Part shown: positions 1 through 6,395 of the stretch, one piece after another
How positions within the stretch are numbered: the stretch's first letter is position 1
Layout of the letters: each line of letters opens with the position of its first letter
Assembly (NCBI GenBank): GCA_011773795.1
Contig: WVWW01000302.1
Coordinates: 20,151 to 26,929, forward strand
Source of the DNA: Acidobacteriota bacterium
GTDB taxonomy: Bacteria; Acidobacteriota; Polarisedimenticolia; Polarisedimenticolales; Polarisedimenticolaceae
Direction of reading: 5' to 3'
Length of the DNA stretch: 6,779 nt
Made by a program: the position numbers and the translations under genes
The notes under the pieces: model-generated
The model's database searches: none
The model's input: only the letters and a program-made list of their open reading frames with translations
What the model was told of the DNA's origin: nothing

Positions 1-88
1 CGAGACCCGCCGTCAGAAGCACCCCTGCGAGTGTGAAAACCGCCCCGGTTCGAATCAAATCGGAAGTCTCCCGGCCTGCCTTTGCCAA
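1..88 (-). CDS. Possible N-terminus of a membrane or exported protein, cut by the window edge
   Basis: A leftward reading frame is open from an in-frame TAA at 121-119 to the window edge and contains no ATG. The possible starts are TTG at 88 (a weak purine-rich AGAGAAG seven bases upstream) and TTG at 58 (GGGAG at 72-68, nine bases upstream). From TTG-88 the visible peptide is about 29 residues: a charged stretch (AKAGRETSDLIR) and then a hydrophobic run (TGAVFTLAGVLLTAGL) that looks like a signal peptide or first membrane helix. If the promoter-like TTGAAA / TATTTT pair at 114-87 is used, TTG-58 is the better start. The product is not recognisable from so little sequence. The gene would be divergent from the FIST gene. 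Reality of the frame rests on composition and context only. Confidence 0.33.
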   Translation of the reverse strand, partial: MAKAGRETSDLIRTGAVFTLAGVLLTAGL

Positions 89-114
89 AATAGTGCTTCT
101 CTGCTCTATTTCAA
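87..114 (-). promoter_or_regulatory. Candidate promoter for the leftward gene at the left edge
   Basis: On the minus strand TTGAAA (114-109) and TATTTT (92-87) are separated by 16 bases. Each matches the sigma-70 consensus at four or more of six positions. A transcript would begin near position 80, just ahead of GGGAG at 72-68 and TTG at 58. This would favour the downstream start of the edge gene. The AT-rich patch stands out in a GC-rich background, but two hexamers are weak evidence. Confidence 0.25.
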
Positions 115-203
115 CACGTTACGTACGGGTCGGCCAGATTGCAGCCACGGTCCGTGCCACCGGACCAGGCGACGCCTGACAAACCGGAAAACACGGGACA
201 TCC

Positions 204-1403
204 ATGATCCACGCAGCTGTCGGCGTATCCACGCATCAAAACACCGCACGAGCCGCCCTCGAGGCGGCCCGGCAAGTCCTGGAGCGCCTGGGGGACAGGC
301 GGCCGGACTGGTGCGTCGCCTTCGTGACCGACGAACACGCGTCCTACCTCGAGTCGTTGCAGGAATCGTTGACCGAGCTGCTGGGCACGCCGTACGTCGT
401 CGGCTGCTCGGCGGCCGGCATCCTGGCCTGCGGCCGGGAGTACGAGGAGGGGCCGGCCCTCGGCCTGCTCGCCGTCCACTCCGACGATCTTCGCGCGACC
501 CCGTTCCTGTTTCGCGATACCGGGGATCACGGCCTGACCGCCGCGACCCGGCTCGGGCAGAGGATGCACGGCTCGCGGGACAGCCGCGATCTGCTGGTCG
601 TCTGGCCGGACCCCTACCACGTCCGACCCGATCGGCTCCTGAGCGGTCTCGATGCGGTGCTCCCCGGAACCCCCGTGGTCGGCGGCGCGGCCTCGGCGCA
701 AACCAACGGCGCGACGCTGCAATTTTGCGGGACCGAGTCGGCGGAAGCGGGGGTCTCCGGCCTCCGGCTGGGGGGGCGCTTCTGCCACGCGGTGAGCGTG
801 ACTCATGGCTGTGCTCCGCTGACCGAACCGATGCGAGCGACCAACACTCACGAGAACCTGATCCTGGAGCTCGACGGCCGCCCGGCGTTCGAGGTGCTGC
901 GCGAGCACGCCCCGGATGACCTGCTCGAGGACCTGGCCACGGCAATCCACTACCTGTTCGTCGGCATGGTGCCCGCCGGAGCCGCGGACGACGACTACCT
1001 CATCCGGAACATCGTCGCCGCCGACCCGGACACGGGTGTCGTCGCCATCTCCGATCGCGTGGACGAGGGCCAGCAGGTCGTGTTCGCCCTGCGCGATCGC
1101 GATACGGCGAAGCGCGACCTCGTCGAGACGCTCGAGCGGATCCGAACGAACTCCGGGCAGGATTATCGTTTCGGGCTTTATTTCAACTGCCTGGCGCGTG
1201 GCCACAGGTTGTACCGGGAAAACGGGATCGATGCCGCCGAGATCGAGCGCGCTTTGCCCGACGTACCGATCCTCGGATTCTTCTGCAACGCCGAGATCGG
1301 GCCGCTGAACGGCGAGAACCGGCTGTTCACTTACACCGGACTGCTGGTCCTGGTCGGAGAAGAACCGGCCGGGGCCCCCGAGAGCTCCTCCGGGATCACC
1401 TGA
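204..1403 (+). CDS. Stand-alone FIST-domain sensory protein (FIST_N plus FIST_C)
   Basis: The 399-residue product is a FIST protein, a family proposed to bind small ligands, perhaps amino acids, in bacterial signal transduction. Seen in sequence: an N-terminal FIST region (about 30-200) with VGCSAAG at 66-72 and PVVGGAAS at 157-164, and a C-terminal FIST region (about 215-385) with YFNCLARGHRLY at 326-337 and the family-typical GFFCNAEIGP at 358-367. There is no signal peptide or membrane helix, so it should be cytoplasmic, and no fused kinase, GGDEF or chemotaxis domain, so any output is through a partner. The ATG at 204 is the only start available after an in-frame TGA at 177; a weak GGGA lies five bases upstream. 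It points opposite to the signalling operon and its last 73 bases overlap the flippase-like gene. A G7 run at 770-776 is in frame. Family assignment is firm; the ligand is unknown. Confidence 0.9.
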   Translation: MIHAAVGVSTHQNTARAALEAARQVLERLGDRRPDWCVAFVTDEHASYLESLQESLTELLGTPYVVGCSAAGILACGREYEEGPALGLLAVHSDDLRATPFLFRDTGDHGLTAATRLGQRMHGSRDSRDLLVVWPDPYHVRPDRLLSGLDAVLPGTPVVGGAASAQTNGATLQFCGTESAEAGVSGLRLGGRFCHAVSVTHGCAPLTEPMRATNTHENLILELDGRPAFEVLREHAPDDLLEDLATAIHYLFVGMVPAGAADDDYLIRNIVAADPDTGVVAISDRVDEGQQVVFALRDRDTAKRDLVETLERIRTNSGQDYRFGLYFNCLARGHRLYRENGIDAAEIERALPDVPILGFFCNAEIGPLNGENRLFTYTGLLVLVGEEPAGAPESSSGIT

Positions 1404-2389
1404 CGCTCGGCCCACAGGGACCAGCCACCGCAGGTCAGCACGACCGTGTAGAACACGGCGCGATGGAGCAGCGCCCCGGCGGCGGCGGCTTCCGCCGGGA
1501 CGCCGAAATGGGTGCCCAGGGTCGCCAGTGCCGCCTCGGTCACGCCGATGCCGCCCCAGGCGCCGAGCAGGTTGCCGGCGAGGTAGCCCAGCACGACAAC
1601 CACCGTGATCACCAGGAGCGGGGCATTGACGCCGAGCGCACGCAACACGAGCGCGTTGGCGACCGGCAAGGTGGAGAAGGCCAGCGCGCCCAGCAGGATG
1701 TCGGGGACGAACGCCCGCGGCGAGGAGCTGTCGCGCAGCAGGGGACCGAACACCCGATCCAGCAGATCGGGCGGTACACCGTCGGCACCGGCGAAGCGCC
1801 GCGGGACCCACCGTCCCAGCGTCTCGGTTCGAGCAGGATCCCGAACCCAGGCCCAGACGGGATGCCGGACGAGGAAACCGATCGCGAGCAGCGCCAGGGT
1901 CCCCGCGCCGACCGTTGCGAATACCGGCTTCCAGGATGCCGCCGCGGGGTGCATCGAGAAGGCCAGCAAACCGACGCCGAAGAGCAACGCGTGCCCGAGC
2001 ATGTTGGTCACCTGGTCGGCCAGCGCCCAGCCGTAGGCGAGCGGCAGGTTCCAGCCGCGTTGTCGCTGCAGCAGCAGCGCGCGTACCAACCCACCCGCGA
2101 TTTTTGCGGTGGGTGTCGTCAGGTTGACGAACGAGCCCGCGGCGATGTAACGCGTCGCGGTTGCCAGCGGCACGCGCCTGTAGCGCGCCAGCATGTTCGT
2201 CCACTTGATGCCCCAGATCCCGAAGCGCAGCAGGATCGGGATCGCCGAGAGCGCCAGCCAGAAAGGGTCCGCGCCGATGGCCACGGACCAGACGCGGCGC
2301 GGGTCGAGCGAATACACCGTCCAGACGACCGCGACGAGGCCGGCGACGACCAACAACGGCCGCAGCAAGCGGCGCATGGAACGGGTCAA
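1331..2389 (-). CDS. Lysylphosphatidylglycerol-synthase TM / YbhN-type flippase-like membrane protein
   Basis: A 352-residue multi-pass membrane protein matching the flippase-like half of MprF and the YbhN/AglD group. Hydrophobic segments lie near residues 8-28, 41-62, 117-144, 154-175, 228-250, 255-278 and 300-325. Two family signatures are visible: NLTTPTAKIAGGLVRA (89-104), the form here of the conserved polar loop ending in a G-x-L-V-R-A element, and GGIGVTEAAL (279-288), with the conserved Gly-rich turn and Glu285. No soluble C-terminal aminoacyl-phospholipid synthase domain is present, so calling it a lysyl-PG synthase would overstate the case. A role in moving or modifying an envelope lipid is inference. 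The start is TTG at 2389: GGAGAGGA lies about nine bases upstream, against 21 for the ATG at 2377. TTG and the upstream TGA form a TTGA overlap. The last ~20 residues (SGAPAGSSPTRTSSPV) are low-complexity and lie in the FIST overlap. Confidence 0.87.
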   Translation of the reverse strand: MTRSMRRLLRPLLVVAGLVAVVWTVYSLDPRRVWSVAIGADPFWLALSAIPILLRFGIWGIKWTNMLARYRRVPLATATRYIAAGSFVNLTTPTAKIAGGLVRALLLQRQRGWNLPLAYGWALADQVTNMLGHALLFGVGLLAFSMHPAAASWKPVFATVGAGTLALLAIGFLVRHPVWAWVRDPARTETLGRWVPRRFAGADGVPPDLLDRVFGPLLRDSSSPRAFVPDILLGALAFSTLPVANALVLRALGVNAPLLVITVVVVLGYLAGNLLGAWGGIGVTEAALATLGTHFGVPAEAAAAGALLHRAVFYTVVLTCGGWSLWAERQVIPEELSGAPAGSSPTRTSSPV

Positions 2390-3189
2390 GGGGCCGAGTC
2401 CTCTCCGGGGTCGAGGTGGTAGCGCACCAGCTCGCCCCTTAAATACTCGAAGGCCTCTTGCGGCGTCGACGAGACATGAAACAAGTCCTGATCGCCTTCC
2501 GAGATCGTGCCCCAGCGTTCCAGCGCGTCGAGGTTGAGCACGTCGTCCCAGAAACGCTCACCGTACAAGACGATCGGTAGCTTCTTTTGCGATTTCCGCG
2601 TCTGGACCAGGGTCAACAGCTCGAACAGCTCGTCCAGCGTGCCGAAGCCGCCGGGGAAGACGACCAGCGCCTTGGCCAGGTAGACGAACCAGAACTTGCG
2701 CATGAAGAAGTAGTGGAACTCGAAGGCCAGCTCGCGCGTGATGTAACCGTTGATGGTCGCCTCCATCGGCAGGCTGATGCCGAGACCGATGGAGATCCCG
2801 GCCGCTTCGGAGGCACCCCGGTTGGCGGCCTCCATGATCCCCGGTCCACCGCCGGAGGTCACGATGAACCTTTTACCCGGGGACTCGAGCCCTTTGGACC
2901 ATTCGGTCATCATCCGCGCCAGCGTTCTTGCGTCATCGTAGTAACGCGACAGATCCAACTGACCGCGCGCCAGCTTGATCTTCTTCGAATCGCCTTCCTT
3001 CTCCGCCGCCGCGAGACGCTCACGGGCCTCGTCACCCGGGATCGCCCGCGCCGAACCGAAGAACACGACGGTGTCCCTGACGTTGTAGCGTCGGAAGCGG
3101 GCCTGCGGCTCGATGTACTCGGACAGGATGCGAAGCGAGCGCGCATCACGGCTGTTGAGGAACTCGAGGTTCTTGTAGGCTTTTTGCAT
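2386..3189 (-). CDS. LOG-family (TIGR00730-like) Rossmann protein, probable nucleotide 5'-monophosphate nucleosidase
   Basis: The 267-residue product belongs to the LOG group, often mislabelled lysine decarboxylase. Characterised relatives hydrolyse the N-glycosidic bond of nucleoside 5'-monophosphates, as cytokinin-activating phosphoribohydrolases or AMP/pyrimidine-nucleotide nucleosidases. Visible motifs: VVFFGSAR (41-48, first Rossmann strand and loop), SGGGPGIMEAANRGA (112-126), MRK with Arg164 (163-165), and the diagnostic PGGFGTLDE (179-187) with catalytic-type Glu187. The protein is longer than plant LOG proteins; the N-terminal AYKNLEFLNSRDARSLRILSEY (4-25) is typical of a large bacterial subgroup and supports the ATG at 3189. 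No Shine-Dalgarno precedes that ATG, but a TATAAT ends seven bases upstream of its first base, so translation may be leaderless. It overlaps the flippase-like gene by four bases, implying coupling. The true substrate cannot be read from sequence. Confidence 0.9.
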   Translation of the reverse strand: MQKAYKNLEFLNSRDARSLRILSEYIEPQARFRRYNVRDTVVFFGSARAIPGDEARERLAAAEKEGDSKKIKLARGQLDLSRYYDDARTLARMMTEWSKGLESPGKRFIVTSGGGPGIMEAANRGASEAAGISIGLGISLPMEATINGYITRELAFEFHYFFMRKFWFVYLAKALVVFPGGFGTLDELFELLTLVQTRKSQKKLPIVLYGERFWDDVLNLDALERWGTISEGDQDLFHVSSTPQEAFEYLRGELVRYHLDPGEDSAP

Positions 3190-3223
3190 CCGCGGATTAT
3201 AGCGGCCGGATCAGGCCCTTCAG
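3190..3223 (-). promoter_or_regulatory. Candidate sigma-70 promoter for the LOG gene, leaderless
   Basis: A perfect TATAAT lies on the minus strand at 3201-3196 in the 30-nt gap between the bactofilin-like stop and the LOG ATG. Six bases (CCGCGG) separate it from the ATG at 3189. With normal start-site spacing, transcription would begin at or within a base or two of the A of ATG. The best -35 is weak (CTGAAG, 3223-3218, 16-base spacer, three matches) and lies partly in the upstream stop codon. There is no extended -10. The absence of a ribosome-binding site agrees with a leaderless mRNA. Confidence 0.5.
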
Positions 3224-4401
3224 GCGTCCGCGGTGGTTTCTCCGCCGTTTCGTCGCAGCGCCACGATGGCGAGGATCATCGCGCCGATCCCCGCGGAGGT
3301 CGCGGCGTACCAGATCAGCGTTCCGGCGTAGGGGATCAGCTTGAGCAGGTAGATCGCAACGAGGCCGAGAGCGAGGGACAGGTACGGCGACGGTTCGGAC
3401 TCGCGGCCCATCCCGAGCACACGGTTCCCCAGCCAGACCGCGGTCGGGATCTTCCCGACGAACACCAGGATCGCCAGCAGGAACAGGCCGATGATGCCCA
3501 GCGGTATGGTGATCACCAGAATCACGGCGAACACCGAGGCGACCGCCAGCACGGGAAGTGCCAGCACGCCGACCGCAAGGCCGATCCAGCCCTCTTCGTT
3601 CATGCGCTGGACCGGCAGCCCTTTGTGCTTGCCGCACAGCGCCAGCAGGATCGAGCCGAGGACGAAGGCGGCGACGGGCCAGTAGAGCCAGCCGAGGAAC
3701 GTGCCGAGGGTGAAGCCCCGGTCTTCCACAACTTCGTCGTCCTCGACCTTCTCGTGGATCACCTCACCGCCGACGTAGTCGGCGATCTCGACGGGCAGCT
3801 CGGTCCGGGACCTGTAGACCAGGTCGCCCTCGATCCTCGCGCCCTCGTTGAAGTTGATCGTATCGGCCTTGAGCCGCAGGTCCTCTCCGACGAGGCCCTC
3901 GATGCGGCTCTCGCCGGTCGTCAGGCGGACGGTGCCGTCGACACGACCCAGGTGCGTGAAGTGTGCCGCGGAGCCGAAGATGTCCCCGCTGATGTGTGCG
4001 CCGTCCTTGATCGTCAGCGCGGCGGCGAAGATCAGCAGGTCGCCCTCGATCGTGCCGCTGATGTCCACGGTCTGTGCGAACAGCCGCGTCGAGTCGCGCA
4101 CGGTCCCGGTGATGTCGATCGAGTTGGCTCCGGCGAAGACGTCGCCGTCGACCTCGCCGCCGATGGAGATCTTCGGCGACCAGCCGAACAGGTCGCCGTC
4201 GTGCACCCCGTCCATCGAGATGCCGCCCGCGGCGAGCACGTACCGATCTCCGGTCTCCGTTGCACCGGAGCGCACCAACCAGGCCTCGTCGGCCGCGCAG
4301 AAGGGGCCGGACTGCTTGCTCTTGGCGGGCGCAGGGGGGGCCGCGATCGCGCCCAGGATCAGCGCGCCGAACAGCGCCACGATCGCCTGTCCGAACTTCA
4401 T
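3220..4401 (-). CDS. Exported bactofilin-like beta-helix protein with C-terminal membrane domain
   Basis: A 393-residue envelope protein with a three-part design. Residues 1-26 form a signal peptide (basic start, core AIVALFGALILGAI, APPAPA before KSKQ). Residues about 55-197 are a polymer-forming, bactofilin-like right-handed beta-helix of short turns built on G-D/E-hydrophobic steps, e.g. GEVDGDVFAGANSIDITGTV and GTIEGDLLIFAAALTIKDGA. An acidic linker follows (EKVEDDEVVED, 217-227). The C-terminal part holds about four to six hydrophobic segments (234-256, 272-297, 299-325, 339-358, 360-382), resembling the membrane domain found behind such helices in other bacteria. The helix is predicted to lie outside the cytoplasmic membrane, unlike classical cytosolic bactofilins. 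A scaffolding or envelope-stress role is inference. The ATG at 4401 has AGGAG six bases upstream. It follows the response regulator after 109 nt and precedes the LOG gene by 30 nt. A G7 run at 4334-4340 lies in the signal-peptide codons. Confidence 0.85.
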   Translation of the reverse strand: MKFGQAIVALFGALILGAIAAPPAPAKSKQSGPFCAADEAWLVRSGATETGDRYVLAAGGISMDGVHDGDLFGWSPKISIGGEVDGDVFAGANSIDITGTVRDSTRLFAQTVDISGTIEGDLLIFAAALTIKDGAHISGDIFGSAAHFTHLGRVDGTVRLTTGESRIEGLVGEDLRLKADTINFNEGARIEGDLVYRSRTELPVEIADYVGGEVIHEKVEDDEVVEDRGFTLGTFLGWLYWPVAAFVLGSILLALCGKHKGLPVQRMNEEGWIGLAVGVLALPVLAVASVFAVILVITIPLGIIGLFLLAILVFVGKIPTAVWLGNRVLGMGRESEPSPYLSLALGLVAIYLLKLIPYAGTLIWYAATSAGIGAMILAIVALRRNGGETTADA

Positions 4402-4413
4402 CTCACACTCCTA

Positions 4414-4424
4414 AGAATGATTCT
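4414..4424. promoter_or_regulatory. 11-bp perfect palindrome upstream of the bactofilin-like gene
   Basis: AGAAT-G-ATTCT is a perfect inverted repeat sitting immediately upstream of the ribosome-binding site of the bactofilin-like gene and ending 12 bases before its ATG. It is AT-rich in a GC-rich intergenic region. The 15-base frame around it (TAAGAAT-G-ATTCTCG) agrees with the 7-1-7 Fur-box consensus at about 10 of 14 arm positions, a similarity too modest to name a regulator. It could be an operator or a short mRNA 5' hairpin, or chance. Confidence 0.3.
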
Positions 4425-4469
4425 CGTCGGCCATCCGCGCGCCGGCCATCGAATCCGTAACGGGCGGTC

Positions 4470-4509
4470 CCGCCGGCCCGGCGAGCGGTTGTTCCGTCCG
4501 TCCCGGCGG
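4470..4509. repeat. GC-rich inverted repeat between response regulator and bactofilin-like gene
   Basis: CCGCCGG (4470-4476) and CCGGCGG (4503-4509) are exact reverse complements about 26 bases apart, and a second nested repeat (CGCCGG-C-CCGGCG, 4471-4483) overlaps the left arm. The structure begins just after the response-regulator stop, where a terminator or processing hairpin could act. No U-run follows on the minus strand, so it is not a standard intrinsic terminator. GC-rich DNA makes such repeats common. Confidence 0.25.
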
Positions 4510-4510
4510 A

Positions 4511-5302
4511 TCACCAGGGGATCAATTCCTTGAGTTTTCTCGCTTGCCGCCGCGACAACGGCACGCGGCTCCTCTCCTCGTTCTTCATCACGACCTCGTA
4601 CGTCCCCGCGTCGCCGGGGAGGATTTCCCGGATAAAGGCGAGGTTGACGAGGTAACGGCGGTGGGCGCGGAAGAACGTCGGTCCCATCAAGGTCTCCAGG
4701 TCGGCCAGTGTTCGCTCGACCAGGAACCGACCCGAACCCGCTCGCGCAAAGACCAGGGTCTCGTCCGCCTCGAACCAGAGGATCTCGGCCGGCGAGAGCA
4801 CCAGGATCTTGGACCCGCGCTTGGCGGTGAGCCGGGCCGGCGGGCCGGCGCCGACCGGAGTCGCAGGCCGCGGCTCCCCGTCGCCGACACGGCCCTTGAG
4901 CTCCTCGATCGCCTGCAGCAGCTTTTCGTCGCCGGGCTCGGCGGACGCGAACGCGCGGCGGACGCGATCGAGCGCCTCGGCGAACCGCTTCTTCGTGAAC
5001 GGCTTGAGCAGGTAGTCGATGGAGTTGACGTCGAAAGCCTTGACGGCGTACTCGTCGTAGGCCGTCGTGAAGACGACGCGCGGGAGGTGCTTGACGCCGC
5101 GCACCACGTCGAACCCGTCGCCCCCGGGCATCCGCACGTCGAGAAAACAGAGGTCCGGACGCAGCGAGTCGATCGTCTCGATCGCGGCGGCCGGGTCCGC
5201 AGCCTCCCCGGCGACCTCGAAGTCGTCGTGAGCGCCGAGCAATCGCTTGAGCCGCTCGCGAGCCGGTTGTTCGTCGTCGACCACGACACAACGCCAAGTC
5301 AT
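4511..5302 (-). CDS. LytTR-type response regulator (receiver plus LytTR DNA-binding domain)
   Basis: A 263-residue two-component regulator of the LytR/AlgR class. The receiver (about 1-118) keeps every key residue: Asp9/Asp10 in VVVDDEQ, phospho-acceptor Asp55 in FLDVRMPG, Thr80 in FTTAYDEYA and Lys100 in LLKPF. A proline- and glycine-rich linker (about 137-157) leads to the LytTR domain (about 158-263), with ILWFEADE (174-181), FFRAHRRYLVN (210-220), the family's DNA-contact signature, and VPLSRRQARKLKE near the end. It should bind DNA repeats and regulate transcription when phosphorylated by the adjacent kinase. The ATG at 5302 is chosen although the frame is open upstream to 5500: it gives a canonical receiver N-terminus and has AAGGGGG four bases upstream, in the 10-nt gap after the kinase stop. 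Target promoters are not evident. Confidence 0.95.
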   Translation of the reverse strand: MTWRCVVVDDEQPARERLKRLLGAHDDFEVAGEAADPAAAIETIDSLRPDLCFLDVRMPGGDGFDVVRGVKHLPRVVFTTAYDEYAVKAFDVNSIDYLLKPFTKKRFAEALDRVRRAFASAEPGDEKLLQAIEELKGRVGDGEPRPATPVGAGPPARLTAKRGSKILVLSPAEILWFEADETLVFARAGSGRFLVERTLADLETLMGPTFFRAHRRYLVNLAFIREILPGDAGTYEVVMKNEERSRVPLSRRQARKLKELIPW

Positions 5303-5312
5303 GGTTCCCCCT

Positions 5313-6395
5313 TCAGCCCCCCGCGATCCGATCCGCAGGCAGCAGCAACCTTGCCACGGTTCCGTTCCTTTCAGGATGGTTGAGTAGCGACAGCGAGCCG
5401 CGGCCGCCGTAGACCGAGTCCAACCTACGCTGGACGTTTCCGAGTCCGTGGCCGTCACGCACGAACTCCTCCTGCCGCCGGTCGATCCCGACGCCGTCAT
5501 CGACGACGTCGAGGTGCAACGTGCGATCCACGAGGCGGGTGGAGATACGCAGATGTCCGCCTTCGACCCGCGGCGCGATGCCGTGGGCGACGGCGTTCTC
5601 CACCAGCGGCTGGAGCAACAGGCCGGGTACGGCGACTTCCGTCGACTCCGGATCGATATCCCACTCGACGGACAGCCGGTCTCCGAACCGCGCGCGCTCG
5701 ATCGCGAGGTAATTCCGGGTGAACTCGAGCTCCTCCCGCAGCGGAACGGGCTCCGCGTCCGAGGCCTTGAACGCGTAGCGGAACAGCCCCGCCAGCCGGT
5801 GCAGGACGTCTTCGGCCGTTTCGGGATCGTCCTCGAGAAGCGACGCGATCGTGTTCAACGTGTTGAAGAAGAAGTGCGGGTTGATCTGCGCCTGGAGCGC
5901 GGCAAGCTCGGCCCGCGCCGCGGCCTCGCGAAGATGCGCCTCGGCCAAACGAACCTCCTGCACCTCGCGCAACGAAGCCTCGAGCTTGAAGCGCATGTTC
6001 TCGTAGACGAAGACGATCGCGCCGACGATCACGGACAGCACGCCGTTGATCGCGACGATCGCCGCGATCTGAGAGAAGTCGCGAACGACGAACAGCGGGT
6101 AGGCGTACAGCACGGCGACGCTGCCGCTGACCGCCCCGGTCAGCAGCGTGAACCCGAGCAGCAGGACGCGAATCGGACGGGCCAGCAGGCGCAGCCTGGG
6201 AAAGAGGACCGACGCGGAGAAGAACGCGGTGAAACCGACGACGTTCCCGAACAGGACGGAGATCACGATCGTCGGCTGCTCGATCACCCCGGTGTTGAAG
6301 AACCCGACCGCGAGCCCGATGACGGCTCCGGCGATCGAGTTGCCGGCAAGCCAGATCAACGCCTGCAGAACCGTCGAACGTACCGGGCGCTTCAT
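5313..6395 (-). CDS. Membrane sensor histidine kinase, LytS/YehU (His_kinase PF06580) type
   Basis: A 360-residue kinase. Four hydrophobic helices (about 9-33, 42-65, 75-102, 108-131) form a membrane sensor with almost no extracytoplasmic loop, suggesting that it senses something in or near the membrane. A charged helix, probably coiled coil (132-168), leads to the H-box LQAQINPHFFFNTLNTI with phospho-acceptor His174. The ATPase part shows the N-box LLLQPLVENAVAHG (Glu266, Asn267), the G1 box VVDDGVGI (297-304) and the G2-like GHGLGN (315-320), followed by RRLDSVYGG. The family normally pairs with LytTR regulators, exactly what follows. ATG at 6395 is preferred to an upstream start at 6452: GGTGAGGG lies about five bases before it, and the ATG shares an ATGA with the phosphatase stop. 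The upstream extension would be 19 Arg-rich residues inside the phosphatase gene. Confidence 0.94.
   Translation of the reverse strand: MKRPVRSTVLQALIWLAGNSIAGAVIGLAVGFFNTGVIEQPTIVISVLFGNVVGFTAFFSASVLFPRLRLLARPIRVLLLGFTLLTGAVSGSVAVLYAYPLFVVRDFSQIAAIVAINGVLSVIVGAIVFVYENMRFKLEASLREVQEVRLAEAHLREAAARAELAALQAQINPHFFFNTLNTIASLLEDDPETAEDVLHRLAGLFRYAFKASDAEPVPLREELEFTRNYLAIERARFGDRLSVEWDIDPESTEVAVPGLLLQPLVENAVAHGIAPRVEGGHLRISTRLVDRTLHLDVVDDGVGIDRRQEEFVRDGHGLGNVQRRLDSVYGGRGSLSLLNHPERNGTVARLLLPADRIAGG

Noticed and set aside
111..2204. 697-codon open frame on the minus strand
   Set aside because: It lies opposite the FIST gene and in a wrong frame of the flippase-like gene. The product is Arg/Ala/Gly-rich with no motif, so it is a codon-bias shadow.
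1331..2389. Full lysylphosphatidylglycerol synthase (MprF)
   Set aside because: Only the flippase-like membrane part is present, at about 350 residues. The soluble aminoacyl transferase domain is absent.
2386..3189. Lysine decarboxylase annotation for the LOG gene
   Set aside because: PGGFGTLDE and SGGGPGIME define the LOG family. No pyridoxal-phosphate decarboxylase motif is present; the old name is a historical error.
4461..4512. Intrinsic terminator after the response regulator
   Set aside because: GC-rich inverted repeats exist but no U-run follows on the minus strand, so the sequence does not support a standard terminator.
2587..4533. 648-codon open frame on the plus strand
   Set aside because: It runs antisense across the LOG and bactofilin-like genes, which have clear family motifs. 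Its composition is rich in Asp, Gln, Arg and Gly without any recognisable domain, as expected of a shadow frame in GC-rich DNA.
4398..5297. 299-codon minus-strand frame overlapping the response regulator
   Set aside because: Wrong frame of the LytTR regulator, very Arg-rich and without a domain.
5303..5500. N-terminal extension of the response regulator upstream of ATG 5302
   Set aside because: The extra 66 codons overlap the kinase C-terminus, lack similarity to any receiver, and the ATG at 5302 has a good ribosome-binding site and canonical receiver start.
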